Shown here piece by piece: positions 1-8,974 of a DNA stretch of 64,000 bases. Made by a program: the position numbers and the translations under genes. This stretch comes from JANXQE01 sp035294005 (GTDB taxonomy: Bacteria > Verrucomicrobiota > Verrucomicrobiia > Limisphaerales > UBA8199). The notes below the pieces were generated by a model, which worked only from the letters and a program-made list of their open reading frames with translations, was not told where the DNA came from and searched no databases. The stretch spans positions 1 to 64,000 of the forward strand of contig DATGLT010000242.1 in NCBI GenBank assembly GCA_035294005.1, in the 5' to 3' direction. Position 1 is the stretch's first letter. Each line of letters starts with the position of its first letter.

Positions 1-326
1 ATTTTGAGTCTCGCTACCAGCCCGGTCACGGGCTTCCAAATGGCAAGCTGTCGGGAGGAGAACAAGCCTGCCATCAGCAACAACCCCAGGCCGATCGAAG
101 TCCATCGTTGGACCCCGGCCAGCACCAGCGAATGGCCCACGAGACCGAACATCAAGCCTAGCGCACAATAGGTCATGATCCTGCCGCCATTGTAGGCCAG
201 GCGCCCGGCAAGGAATCCAGAACTCGAACCGGCCCCCGCCGGCAAAGCCAATGCCAGCGGGCCGCACATTCCCGCGCAGTGCAGGCTGCCCGCCAATCCT
301 AAAATCAGGGCCATCCAGAGGTTCAC
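1..326 (-). CDS. Sulfite exporter TauE/SafE-family membrane protein (partial, 3' end off window)
   Basis: The open frame runs off the left edge, so only about 108 N-terminal residues are visible. They contain LHCAGMCGPLALALP near the start, a Cys-rich motif typical of the TauE/SafE-like proteins (often called CcoS/CcoH-linked or heavy-metal DsbD-like) that sit at the end of cbb3 oxidase loci, followed by hydrophobic helices. The GTG at 326 is chosen because it is in frame and leaves room for the first helix; an ATG at 314 is the alternative. It is the last gene of the cbb3 operon. Members of this family in this position are thought to act in metal (copper) handling or thiol redox during oxidase assembly; that role is inferred from context, not shown. 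Confidence 0.75.
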   Translation of the reverse strand, partial: MNLWMALILGLAGSLHCAGMCGPLALALPAGAGSSSGFLAGRLAYNGGRIMTYCALGLMFGLVGHSLVLAGVQRWTSIGLGLLLMAGLFSSRQLAIWKPVTGLVARLK

Positions 327-369
327 GTCGTTCTGAGGCGCTTTGTTTTAATAAGTTTCCTGCCGAGTC

Positions 370-846
370 CTAAATTTTCGAAGGAACCACGATCTTCTGG
401 TCGATAAAGAATTCCCGGCTGTCAGTTGTCCAAGTGACTCGGACCTTCCACAGTCCCGGCGCGAGCAATGCCGCGTCAATCGCCTGGGTTCCGGCCGGGT
501 CCACCTCCAATTTCAGCGAACGGTCCAGGTTCATCGCGGACGGCCGGTATAGTTCGATTGTGCCTGCAGGTTTTGATCGTGATGGCAAAGTGGGGATACA
601 AATCCGGATCTGCCGGGCCGGTGCGTCGTAAGCAACAGAAGCCACTGTCGCTCGTTCCCGTGTATGTTGCACCCGGTCTATCTGGCCCTGGTACCGAACT
701 TCTTCTTCGTAATAATTTGGCGAAATCAGGTCTGCCGGGTGGCGGCTGCAGAAGACAATGAAGGTCGTGCAGCCGATGATCGCCACGCTGAAAAAAGCAA
801 TGATGGAGATAGGCCACAGGTTAATGCGCGCAGCAGGGTCGTTCAT
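370..846 (-). CDS. fixH: FixH family protein (cbb3 oxidase assembly)
   Basis: Predicted 158-residue protein with one N-terminal membrane helix (about residues 10-30) and a periplasmic beta-rich domain, the FixH/CcoH layout. The sequence SPNYYEEEVRYQGQIDR just after the helix is typical of the family. FixH is needed for assembly or stability of the cbb3-type oxidase. The ATG at 846 is preferred over an upstream TTG because GAAG lies a few bases before it. The gene follows ccoG by about 27 bases and is followed by the TauE/SafE-like gene, so it belongs to the same transcript. Confidence 0.88.
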   Translation of the reverse strand: MNDPAARINLWPISIIAFFSVAIIGCTTFIVFCSRHPADLISPNYYEEEVRYQGQIDRVQHTRERATVASVAYDAPARQIRICIPTLPSRSKPAGTIELYRPSAMNLDRSLKLEVDPAGTQAIDAALLAPGLWKVRVTWTTDSREFFIDQKIVVPSKI

Positions 847-873
847 GATCTTCAATTTGGCTTAGCGTTCGGG

Positions 874-2325
874 CTATCCTTTTCGGGGTCCTATAAAAAT
901 CGTTTTAATTTTGCCGATTGGTTTTCCCGAGGCATAAATCCGCACAACCAGGGGAGTCGTACCCGAGCGCAAATATTCGGGAGCAATCTGGACCAGGACG
1001 GAGGCGTCGGTCTGCCGCTCGGCCGGCAGATTCAATTCGCCGCCAAGGACCGTGAGCGAGCCCGGGACATTTTCCAGCTTAAGGTCCACGCTCCGGTTTG
1101 AGTGGGTTTTATTGGTGAGTTTCAACAGATACAGGTTGCTGATTTTGCCTTCGGGCGTTTGCTCGAAGAGAGCGCCCGGGGCACGGAGCAACGTGACATC
1201 CACTTCGGATCGGGTGAGGAGCAGTGCAACCAGGCTGAGTCCCAAAACCGCGAGAATAGAGCAATAGCCCACAATGCGCGGAGTGACCCGGATAGGCTCA
1301 TTCTTTTCGATTCCATTGAGAGACGCGAATCGGATTAACCCAGGGGCCCGGCCAATTCTCTTCATCACGTCGTCACAGGCATCGATGCAAGCCATGCAAT
1401 TTACGCACTCCATTTGGGTCCCGTTCCGGATATCAATCCCCGTGGGGCAAACTGCCACGCATTTGAAGCAATCAACGCAATCCCCTCCGCCGCGGGAACT
1501 GCGTTGCGCCCACGATTCCGACCTTTTCAAAGTCTGCCGTTTCTCACCTCGTTTGTAGTCATACGCGACCACGATTGTATTCTCATCGATCAACGTGGAT
1601 TGGAACCGCCCATACGGGCAAATGAAAGTGCACGCTTGCTCCCGGAAACGCGCGAACAGGGCGTAGAAAATGAAAGTAAAGACCGCCATAAAGCAGAGGC
1701 CAGTCAGGTGCCTTGCCGGGCTGTCGGTCACGATTGCTTTCAAAGCATCGATCCCGATGATATACGCCAGCAGTGTATTGCCGATCACAAACGATAACGC
1801 GAAAAACAGGATGTGTTTCGACGCCTTTTTTTGAAGTTTATTCCACGATAGCGGCGCTCGATTCAATGCCCGCTGCGAGGAGGAATCTCCTTCGATGAGG
1901 TATTCAATCTTCCTGAAAACCATCTCCATCATCACGGTCTGCGGACAGGTCCAACCGCACCACAAACGTCCGAAAGCCGCCGTGAACACGGCGATTCCCA
2001 TCAGGAACAAGAGAAACCCAAGCGCAAACACGAGGTTGTCCTGCGGCCAGAATATGACTCCCAAAACCGAGAACTTCCTTTCTACCACATTGATCATCAG
2101 CAGCGGATTCCCGTTCAGTTTGACAAACGGTCCGCCAAACATCACCACGAGCAGGACCCAGGTGACCCACAGGCGGGCGCTGTGGAACTTGCCCTGTGGC
2201 CGTTTTGGATACAGCCATTTGCGCCGGCCATCCCGTTCGGCTGTGGCGATCTGATTCCGGAAATCCACCTCAGGCATTGATCGCGCCTGGCGGATTGCCG
2301 GTCGTTCTGTCGCGGGTGCGGACAT
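874..2325 (-). CDS. ccoG: Cytochrome c oxidase accessory protein CcoG (FixG), 4Fe-4S membrane protein
   Basis: 483 residues with several membrane helices in the first half, a CGWTCPQTV motif (NapH/CcoG type), then two ferredoxin-like clusters, CVDCFKCVAVCP and CVNCMACIDAC, and a C-terminal Ig-like domain. CcoG is a membrane iron-sulfur protein that helps reduce Cu(II) for assembly of the binuclear centre of cbb3 oxidase. The ATG at 2325 lies 3 bases after the ccoP stop, so the start is fixed by coupling; the TTG one codon earlier is less likely. Length is normal for the family. Confidence 0.95.
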   Translation of the reverse strand: MSAPATERPAIRQARSMPEVDFRNQIATAERDGRRKWLYPKRPQGKFHSARLWVTWVLLVVMFGGPFVKLNGNPLLMINVVERKFSVLGVIFWPQDNLVFALGFLLFLMGIAVFTAAFGRLWCGWTCPQTVMMEMVFRKIEYLIEGDSSSQRALNRAPLSWNKLQKKASKHILFFALSFVIGNTLLAYIIGIDALKAIVTDSPARHLTGLCFMAVFTFIFYALFARFREQACTFICPYGRFQSTLIDENTIVVAYDYKRGEKRQTLKRSESWAQRSSRGGGDCVDCFKCVAVCPTGIDIRNGTQMECVNCMACIDACDDVMKRIGRAPGLIRFASLNGIEKNEPIRVTPRIVGYCSILAVLGLSLVALLLTRSEVDVTLLRAPGALFEQTPEGKISNLYLLKLTNKTHSNRSVDLKLENVPGSLTVLGGELNLPAERQTDASVLVQIAPEYLRSGTTPLVVRIYASGKPIGKIKTIFIGPRKG

Positions 2326-2328
2326 CAA

Positions 2329-2922
2329 CTACTCAAATTCGCTCGGGCCGGTCTTGACCGGCGCCTGGTTTTCCGGCGGCTTGGGATTCTTGGGGTTTGA
2401 GCCCCTCAACGTGTAAATGTAACTGCCGACCGAGTAAATCGCCTCCGGCTTGAGGGTTCCTTTCCAGGTCACCATTCCTTTGGCGGGGACTCCGTTCCAA
2501 ATCGTTGTAAGGTTGTCGACAAAGTTGGATCCATGGATCCAGTAATCGTCGCATAGATTTGGCCCGACCAATCCCCCGCCATCCGCCCGGTGACAGGGGG
2601 CGCAAAGTTTGGAAAAAGTCTCCTTTCCCTGGGCGAGAACCGCGGGATCCTTGGAGGGCGCCAGCGAGGCCATGTTTTTTTCAAAGGCGCCCATGGCCTG
2701 GGCTTTCACCGCCTCACCGACGGTCATCTCGTCACGGTATTGAGCTTCCATGATTTTGCCTTTGCCTAGAACGTGGTAGTAGCCCATGTAGGCGAAGGCA
2801 AAGAGGATGCTCAGGTTGAACAGCCAGACCCACCATCGCGGGAGTTTGTTGTCGAGTTCCTGGATCCCGTCGTATTCGTGATCGAGCAACAACGGGTCTT
2901 TGTTTTCTTTGCCGTCATTCAT
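2329..2922 (-). CDS. ccoP: cbb3-type cytochrome c oxidase subunit III (CcoP), single-haem form
   Basis: 197 residues: an N-terminal cytosolic stretch, one or two helices around WWVWLFNLSILFAF, then one cytochrome c domain with a single haem-binding CAPCH and a later Met-containing segment (KGMVTW). Classical CcoP has about 290 residues and two CxxCH motifs, so this is the shorter monohaem form. The start at ATG 2922 is supported by AGGAGG seven bases upstream. The start overlaps the end of ccoQ by 8 bases. The protein delivers electrons from soluble cytochrome c to the CcoNO catalytic unit. Confidence 0.9.
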   Translation of the reverse strand: MNDGKENKDPLLLDHEYDGIQELDNKLPRWWVWLFNLSILFAFAYMGYYHVLGKGKIMEAQYRDEMTVGEAVKAQAMGAFEKNMASLAPSKDPAVLAQGKETFSKLCAPCHRADGGGLVGPNLCDDYWIHGSNFVDNLTTIWNGVPAKGMVTWKGTLKPEAIYSVGSYIYTLRGSNPKNPKPPENQAPVKTGPSEFE

Positions 2923-3112
2923 GGTGATTGCCTCCTGGTTGAAGCGGTTCGGGATCTGAATCCAAAGCCACCTTGGACATATATTCAATGTGGGTTTTCT
3001 TCTGTATGAAGGTCCAGAAAAGGACGCCTAAAAAAACCGTGCAGAAAAGGCATAACGACACGATGCCGAAGTGCTGCACTCCACCGATGTGCCTTAGAAT
3101 GCTGTGAATCAT
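2915..3112 (-). CDS. ccoQ: cbb3 oxidase small subunit CcoQ (FixQ)
   Basis: 65-residue single-helix protein (helix about residues 14-35, LCLFCTVFLGVLFW). It sits exactly where ccoQ is expected, between ccoO and ccoP: its ATG is 10 bases after the ccoNO stop and its end overlaps the ccoP start by 8 bases. CcoQ stabilises the association of CcoP with CcoNO. The sequence is poorly conserved between phyla, so the call rests on size, topology and position. Confidence 0.8.
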   Translation of the reverse strand: MIHSILRHIGGVQHFGIVSLCLFCTVFLGVLFWTFIQKKTHIEYMSKVALDSDPEPLQPGGNHHE

Positions 3113-3122
3113 AACTTTTGGA

Positions 3123-5339
3123 TCAATTGGTTGACTGGGCCGATGCCAGCGTGTTTGTGGCGGGCATCGCTTTGATGTCCGTTCCGAGCCGCTGAAGGTA
3201 TGCAATGACCGCCACGATTTCCCGGTCCGCCGGCGCGTTTGTGACGGATCCCACCGCCAGGTTCGCCACGACTTTGCTCGATTGCGCCGCGGTGCTCTTG
3301 GCGGAGTCGCGGATCTGTTCGTCTGTGTACGGCACGCCCACTTTGCGCAACGCGCGCATGCGGTCGACGACAACGGTGGTGTCGAGCTTCTGGCTCAACA
3401 GCCACGGGTAGTTCGGCATAATCGATCCGGGAGAGGTCGAACGCGGATTTTCCAAATGATTGTAATGCCACGCGTCCGGATATTTTCCACCGATACGATG
3501 CAGGTCCGGTCCGGTCCGTTTGGAACCCCACAGGAACGGATGATCGTAAACGAACTCGCCGACCTTGGAATACTCGCCATACCGTTCGGTTTCGGATCTG
3601 AACGGCCGAATCATTTGGGAATGGCAGCCGACGCATCCCTCGCGGATGTAGATGTCCCGCCCGAGCACTTCCAGCGGCGTGTACGGTTTAACGCTCGCAA
3701 TCGTGGGCACATTTTCTTTGATGAGGAACATGGGAATGATTTCAATCAGGCCGCCCACCAGCACAGCGAAGGCCGCGAGCACCGTGAAAGTGACCGGCAC
3801 ACCCTCCAGCCAGCGATGACCGAGCCGGGGCGATTCCGAACTCGCCACCGCTCGCAACGAAGGCGCCGAGGCTTCCTGGTCCCCAATAAACCGGCCGGCC
3901 TTTGCGGTGCGATAAAGGTTAATCATCATCAGGACGATCCCGGTAATGTAAAGGGAGCCGCCAATCGCGCGGAGTTCGTACATCGGGATCAGCCGTATCG
4001 TTGTCTCCAAAAAGTTCGGGTACTGAAGAAACCCGTCCTTGTTGAACTGTTTCCACATGAGTCCCTGCGTGATCCCGCTGGTATACATTGGGATCACGTA
4101 AAACATCATCCCCAGCAGGCCGATCCAGAAATGGTAGTTAGCCAGCTTGGTCGACCAAAGCCGGGTGTTGTACAGGCGCGGGAACAGCCAGTAGAGCATC
4201 GAGAAGGTAAGAAAGCCGTTCCAGCCCAACGCGCCGGTGTGCACGTGAGCGATCGTCCAATCCGTGTAATGAGAGAGAGCATTGACGCTTTTGATCGCGA
4301 GTGTCGGCCCTTCCAACGTGGCCATCCCGTAAGCCGTGACCGCCACGACCATGAACTTCAGCATCGGCTCCTCCCTCACCTTGTCCCAGGCACCGCGCAG
4401 GGTCAGTAATCCGTTGAGCATGCCGCCCCAGGACGGGGCGACCAGCATGACCGAGAAAACCATGCCCAGCGATTGCGCCCAATCCGGCAGAGCCGTGTAG
4501 AGCAAGTGATGCGGGCCGGCCCAAATATAGATAAAAATCAGGCCCCAGAAATGAATGATTGAGAGCCGATAGGAAAACACGGGCCGGTTGGCGGCTTTGG
4601 GCAGGAAATAATACATCAGGCCGAGGTACGGCGTGGTCAGAAAGAACGCCACGGCGTTGTGGCCGTACCACCATTGGACCAGGGCGTCCTGCACTCCCGC
4701 GTAAATCGAGTAGCTCTTGAAAGCGCCGGCGGGGATTTCAAGCGAGTTGACGATGTGCAGCAGCGCCACGGTAATGGCGGTGGAAATATAGAACCAAATC
4801 GCCACATACATGTGCTTCTCGCGACGCTTCACGATCGTCCCTAGCAGGTTGATCGTGAAAGCAACCCAAATGACAGCAATCGCGATGTCGATGGGCCATT
4901 CCAGCTCGGCGTATTCCTTGCTGGTTGTCAGCCCCAGGGGGAGCGTGATCGCAGCGCTGACGATGATCGCTTGCCAGCCCCAAAAATTAATCCAGCTCAA
5001 GGCGTCGCTGAACATCCGGGCCTTGCACAACCGCTGCAGCGAATAGTAGATGCCGCAGAACATCCCGTTCCCGACAAACGCAAAAATGACCGCGTTTGTG
5101 TGGAGCGGCCTGATCCGGCCAAATGTCGCAAAGGGAGTGTCCAGATTAAGCTGCGGCCAAAACAGCTGGCAGGCAATCAACAGTCCCGCGGCGGTGCCGA
5201 CAAAACCCCAAATGACGGTTGCAATGGCAAATGCGCGGACGATGTGATTGTCGTATTTGAACGTTTCTATGGCGGCGGACGCCCGGCCGCGCTCGCGTCC
5301 GAGGGTGATGCCGCCCATGGTGGCTGAATCTGCGCTCAT
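3123..5339 (-). CDS. ccoNO: Fused cbb3 oxidase subunits I and II (CcoN-CcoO)
   Basis: 738 residues. Residues about 30-480 are the CcoN haem-copper oxidase core with many membrane helices, including WWYGHNAVAFFLTTPYLG (CuB histidine), GPHHLLYTALPDW and a HVHTGALGWNG haem-ligand segment. Residues about 500-730 are the CcoO monohaem cytochrome c subunit, with a membrane anchor and CVGCHSQMIRPF. No stop or start separates the halves, so subunits I and II are made as one polypeptide. It reduces oxygen to water with high affinity and pumps protons. The start at 5339 overlaps the ccoS stop as ATGA, implying translational coupling. Confidence 0.95.
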   Translation of the reverse strand: MSADSATMGGITLGRERGRASAAIETFKYDNHIVRAFAIATVIWGFVGTAAGLLIACQLFWPQLNLDTPFATFGRIRPLHTNAVIFAFVGNGMFCGIYYSLQRLCKARMFSDALSWINFWGWQAIIVSAAITLPLGLTTSKEYAELEWPIDIAIAVIWVAFTINLLGTIVKRREKHMYVAIWFYISTAITVALLHIVNSLEIPAGAFKSYSIYAGVQDALVQWWYGHNAVAFFLTTPYLGLMYYFLPKAANRPVFSYRLSIIHFWGLIFIYIWAGPHHLLYTALPDWAQSLGMVFSVMLVAPSWGGMLNGLLTLRGAWDKVREEPMLKFMVVAVTAYGMATLEGPTLAIKSVNALSHYTDWTIAHVHTGALGWNGFLTFSMLYWLFPRLYNTRLWSTKLANYHFWIGLLGMMFYVIPMYTSGITQGLMWKQFNKDGFLQYPNFLETTIRLIPMYELRAIGGSLYITGIVLMMINLYRTAKAGRFIGDQEASAPSLRAVASSESPRLGHRWLEGVPVTFTVLAAFAVLVGGLIEIIPMFLIKENVPTIASVKPYTPLEVLGRDIYIREGCVGCHSQMIRPFRSETERYGEYSKVGEFVYDHPFLWGSKRTGPDLHRIGGKYPDAWHYNHLENPRSTSPGSIMPNYPWLLSQKLDTTVVVDRMRALRKVGVPYTDEQIRDSAKSTAAQSSKVVANLAVGSVTNAPADREIVAVIAYLQRLGTDIKAMPATNTLASAQSTN

Positions 5340-5512
5340 GTGTTTCTCTCAGGTGTTTGGTTTGTGGATATGGGTTCTTCTTCGCTCAGAATCCGCATCG
5401 AAGGCGTGCAGGTGTCTTCGAATTGGCCCGCTTTGACTGCCCAGAAGAAGCAGCACAGGAAAACAGTCGCCAGGGTAAGGCTGACAAAAATAAGCAAAAA
5501 GATGACCAGCAT
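5336..5512 (-). CDS. ccoS: cbb3 oxidase maturation protein CcoS
   Basis: 58 residues, opening with a membrane helix (MLVIFLLIFVSLTLATVFLC) followed by FFWAVKAGQFED, the short Trp/Gly motif typical of CcoS. The protein is needed for cofactor insertion into cbb3 oxidase. The ATG at 5512 is chosen: it lies 11 bases after the ccoI stop and removes a non-family N-terminal extension. The stop overlaps the ccoNO start (ATGA). Confidence 0.88.
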   Translation of the reverse strand: MLVIFLLIFVSLTLATVFLCCFFWAVKAGQFEDTCTPSMRILSEEEPISTNQTPERNT

Positions 5513-5523
5513 AGGAATGGCGC

Positions 5524-8061
5524 TTATGAGGGAGTTGCCGGAGTCAGTCCGGCGCGTTTTGCCGCCCAGGTTGTCATTCCGCAACCAAACAGCAGAACCG
5601 TCAGCGAGCTCAACGGCATCAGGACTGCACAGATGAGCGGCGACAGAATTCCAGCGGCGGCAATCGAGATCCCCGCGGCGTTGTACAGAGCCGAGATTCC
5701 GAAACTCGCCCGAACCACGCGTGTAGACGAGCGCGCAAAGCGAAGGATTTGCTCCAGCCTCGCGACGTTGCCCGCCTCCAGGATGATGTCGCTGGCCGGA
5801 GAAAAAACGCCCGTTCGTTCCACGACCGCCACACCTACGTCACTCTGGCGTAGCGCCCCGGAGTCATTCAATCCATCACCCACCATCATGACGCGTTTGC
5901 CGCCTTCCTGGAGTTTCTGAATGAACGCCAGCTTTTCGAGCGGGCCCTGGTTGAAGTGCAGCCGCGCACCTTTTCCGAACAGCGCCAAAAAACGCGATCG
6001 CTCACGTTCGTTGTCCCCGCTCAGCAGGGATAACTCGTACCGGCCGCCCAGGTCCGCAAACGCTTCTTCGGTCTGAGGCCTTAAGGCGTTGGAAAACACG
6101 AACGCCCCGCGGGGTTTTCCGTCAATGGCAACAAAAGAGGTGCTTCCCTGACTTAATTGGTGCGGGTCCACGTGAATCCCAAGCCTCTCCAGCCAGGTTC
6201 GAGAGCCGAGTTGAACAAGGTGCCCGGCAATCCGGCCCTTGAGGCCTCCACCCGGAACTTCGGCGAAGTCACGGATTTCAGCCGGCGCCTTGGTTGGATT
6301 GGAAAGCGCAGTGGCGATTTGCCGAGAATGCGGATGTGTTGATTGCGCAGCCAGAGCGCAGACCCAGGCGCGTTCATCCGTGCTCAAGCACTGTTGCCCG
6401 AAACGGCCTGGTTCGAACCTCACCTCCAGCCCCTGGGAACAGGTCAGCGTGCCGGTTTTGTCGAAGACAATTGCGTTCACTTCGGCGAGCCGTTCGAGGA
6501 CAAATATGTTCTTCAGATACACCTGCTTTTTGCCAAGCGCACGTTGAGCTGTGCCCAAAGCAAAAGGCGCCGCCAATGCAAGGGCGCACGGGCAGGCGAC
6601 GATCAGGACCGAAGTAAAGGCCTTGAATCCCCGGCTGGCATCGCCTCGCAACATCCAGAACAGCGCGGAGGTAATCGCAATCCCAATCACGATCTTCGTG
6701 AACCGCCTGCTGTAGCGGTTCGTTAGCGTGTTCAGATCCTCGCGTTTCTTCTTGGCGAATGCGTCATGATTCCAAAGAGAAGTCAGGTAACTTTGCGAAA
6801 CGGGTTTGACGGTTTGGATCTCAATCCTGCTGCCGATTTGCTGGCCGCCCGCATAGAGATAATCGCCCGGGTTCTTTTCGACCGGCTCGGATTCGCCGGT
6901 GACGAAACTGTAATCGATTAGACCGCAGCCGGACACGAGCCGGGAATCAGCCGGGATCAACTCGCCGTTCCGCACAACGACCCTGTCACCCACTTCCAGG
7001 CTCGACAGGGCGACATTTCTTTCGCCGCGTTCTTCGAGGCGTTTGATCGACAACGGGAAAAAGGATTTGTAATCGCGGTCAAAAGCAAGGCGTTCATGGG
7101 TGACCTGCTGAAATGCGCGCCCACAGAGCAGCAGAAAGACCAGGCCGGCCAGTGAATCTGCATAACCTTCCCCGCGCCCCCAGATCACTTCAAACAGACT
7201 CCGCGAGTACAAGGCGAACAATCCCAGTGCGATCGGGACCTCGAGAGTCAGGATCCTGCTTCTCAACGCGAGGCCCGCCGCGCGCCAATAGTCGGCGGCG
7301 CTGTAGATCAGCACGGGCGCCGCCAGCACCAGCCCGAGATAACCGAAAAGCGTCTTGAACGCCGGGCCGCTAAACTTATCCATTCCCAGGTAGGCCGGCA
7401 GGCTGAAGAGCATGATATTGCCGAACGCGAACCCGGCCACGCCGATTTGAAGCCAGGCTCGCTTATGGGTCGCTCGCGCGGGCGGCTTGTCCAATCGCGC
7501 GTAATTCAGCTCCGGCTCGTATCCGATTGACACCAGCAAACCAACCAACTGGCTGAGCCTGATTCCTTGCGCTTCGTAGCGCACAGAAAGTTCCCGGCGC
7601 GGAAAATTCACCTCGGATTTGCCTATCCCGGGCAACAATCGAAACAGATTCTCCAACAGCCAAACGCAAGCCACGCAGTGAATTCCCGGAACATGGAAGG
7701 TGATTCGGTTCGTACGGCCATCGGAAAAATCAAGCAGCCGGTTTTGAATCTCCGGGTCATCCAGGTAAGCCCAATCGTTGCCCCGTTTCGGCGCCTTCAC
7801 CTTCACCCCCGGATGGCGGCTCAAACCGTAAAACTGCTCCATTCCGTTCTCTTTCAGCAAATCGTGAACGAAAAGGCATCCCTGGCAGCAAAACGATTTT
7901 TGGTCTTCAACCAATTGGGTTTCGCGACACGGTTCTCCGCAATGGTAACAAGCCGCGGCATGCTCGACCGTATCCGACCCGCCCCCGAGGACCCGAGAAA
8001 GGCCGGCCACCGCCCGCGTCAGGCCGGGCTCCGGTAATCTTTTATCCAGGACACTATCCAT
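5524..8061 (-). CDS. ccoI: Cu-exporting P1B-type ATPase CcoI (FixI)
   Basis: About 845 residues. The N-terminus has a Cys-rich zinc/copper-like module (CYHCGEPC, FCCQGC) and an HMA-type domain (HCVACVW), as in FixI. The core has eight expected helices, the transmembrane metal motif CPCALALAAPF, the phosphorylation site DKTGTLT, and GDGLNDSGAL near the C-terminus. It moves copper out of the cytoplasm for cbb3 assembly. The ATG at 8061 is preferred because a GAAGG lies a few bases upstream and the 23 residues before it look non-coding. It is the first gene of the oxidase operon. Confidence 0.94.
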   Translation of the reverse strand: MDSVLDKRLPEPGLTRAVAGLSRVLGGGSDTVEHAAACYHCGEPCRETQLVEDQKSFCCQGCLFVHDLLKENGMEQFYGLSRHPGVKVKAPKRGNDWAYLDDPEIQNRLLDFSDGRTNRITFHVPGIHCVACVWLLENLFRLLPGIGKSEVNFPRRELSVRYEAQGIRLSQLVGLLVSIGYEPELNYARLDKPPARATHKRAWLQIGVAGFAFGNIMLFSLPAYLGMDKFSGPAFKTLFGYLGLVLAAPVLIYSAADYWRAAGLALRSRILTLEVPIALGLFALYSRSLFEVIWGRGEGYADSLAGLVFLLLCGRAFQQVTHERLAFDRDYKSFFPLSIKRLEERGERNVALSSLEVGDRVVVRNGELIPADSRLVSGCGLIDYSFVTGESEPVEKNPGDYLYAGGQQIGSRIEIQTVKPVSQSYLTSLWNHDAFAKKKREDLNTLTNRYSRRFTKIVIGIAITSALFWMLRGDASRGFKAFTSVLIVACPCALALAAPFALGTAQRALGKKQVYLKNIFVLERLAEVNAIVFDKTGTLTCSQGLEVRFEPGRFGQQCLSTDERAWVCALAAQSTHPHSRQIATALSNPTKAPAEIRDFAEVPGGGLKGRIAGHLVQLGSRTWLERLGIHVDPHQLSQGSTSFVAIDGKPRGAFVFSNALRPQTEEAFADLGGRYELSLLSGDNERERSRFLALFGKGARLHFNQGPLEKLAFIQKLQEGGKRVMMVGDGLNDSGALRQSDVGVAVVERTGVFSPASDIILEAGNVARLEQILRFARSSTRVVRASFGISALYNAAGISIAAAGILSPLICAVLMPLSSLTVLLFGCGMTTWAAKRAGLTPATPS

Positions 8062-8509
8062 GCGTGCACCTTCAGCAGGCTGCTTGCGTTGAGTGAGGTT
8101 CGCCGTCGAACGAATGGCGCACCTGCACAACCAGCCGCGAAGTTGAAGTTGAATTGATACTATGTCTATCTGCGTCGATTTAAATAAGCAAACCTATGAC
8201 ACAGATTTTTGCAGCAGGAGAACTTCTCGTCTCACCGTATTTTGCCATTACCTAAGCAATTTTTGGTGTGTCCCCTCCCGATGGGTGAGTGCCCCTCCAG
8301 CGGCGCGGAAAAAGTAAGACCTCTGGCAGCCAGAAGAAGCCGCTTTGCGGCAACGCGATTCACTGTTTTGGGGAGGATTCAAGGATCCACCCCGCGACAG
8401 CTGAAGTTCGCGTTATCTGCCTTTGTTCTCCTGGTCTCTCAACCTCATGGTTCCGGCTCAGGAGTCCGGAAACGCGGCGCTTCCCCGAGTTTTCCCGCGT
8501 CGCCGCTAC
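8062..8509. other. Intergenic, presumed leader of the cbb3 operon
   Basis: 448 bases between the DUF486 gene and ccoI, both on the minus strand. It should hold the operon promoter. The part at about 8150-8220 is AT-rich. I looked for an FNR/ANR box (TTGAT-N4-ATCAA) on both strands and found no convincing match. Short open frames here have no recognisable product. Confidence 0.4.
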
Positions 8510-8857
8510 TCATCCACGAAATGTAAAGTAAGCAGCCCCGACGAGGCAGAGGCCCGCCCAGAGGTAGTCCAGTTTGAAAGGTTGATGCATGTAGAAGATG
8601 GCGAAAGGGACGAAAACAGACAACGTGATAACCTCCTGCAGGATTTTCAATTGGCCGAGCGTCAGCACCGTATACCCGATCCGGTTGGCTGGGACTTGTA
8701 ACATGTACTCAAAGAAGGCAATGCCCCAGCTTAGAACCGCGGCGACGTACCATTTCCTGGTATTCCAGTTTCGGAGATGTGCGTACCACGCGAAGGTCAT
8801 AAACGTGTTCGAGCAAATCAACAATACAGCAGTCTTCGAAAAAACCAGCCATTTCAT
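8510..8857 (-). CDS. DMT/DUF486-family small membrane protein
   Basis: 115 residues with four predicted helices, including WGIAFFEYMLQVPANRIGY and GLCLVGAAYFTFRG, closely matching the DUF486 (DMT-like) pattern. The family is widespread, short and membrane-bound; its substrate is not established. It stands alone upstream of the cbb3 operon, separated by 448 bases, and downstream of the HDOD regulator gene. Length is normal for the family. Confidence 0.85.
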   Translation of the reverse strand: MKWLVFSKTAVLLICSNTFMTFAWYAHLRNWNTRKWYVAAVLSWGIAFFEYMLQVPANRIGYTVLTLGQLKILQEVITLSVFVPFAIFYMHQPFKLDYLWAGLCLVGAAYFTFRG

Positions 8858-8974
8858 GGTTCAATAATAGCATTAGGAGCAAATTTGCAGAGCGGGATCG
8901 CAGCCGTTTGACGGAAAGCGCCTGGTTGAGATCCGGCGCCCCCGGCGTCATTCGTCATTGAAAGGGGATGACCC

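Noticed and set aside
3282..4409. 375-codon open frame on the plus strand
   Set aside because: It lies fully antisense to the ccoNO gene and its predicted product has an Arg/His-rich composition with no motifs; it is a shadow of GC-biased codon use.
6411..6420. tRNA T-loop-like GGTTCGAACC text, also at 33891-33900 and 57009-57018
   Set aside because: All three lie inside conserved protein-coding genes (ccoI, galM, lactonase) and no cloverleaf can be built around them.
8062..8509. FNR/ANR operator expected for a cbb3 operon
   Set aside because: No TTGAT-N4-ATCAA match of acceptable quality on either strand.
8209..8526. 105-codon open frame upstream of the cbb3 operon
   Set aside because: No ribosome binding site, no motif, unusual Ser/Arg/Pro composition, and it overlaps the end of the DUF486 gene.
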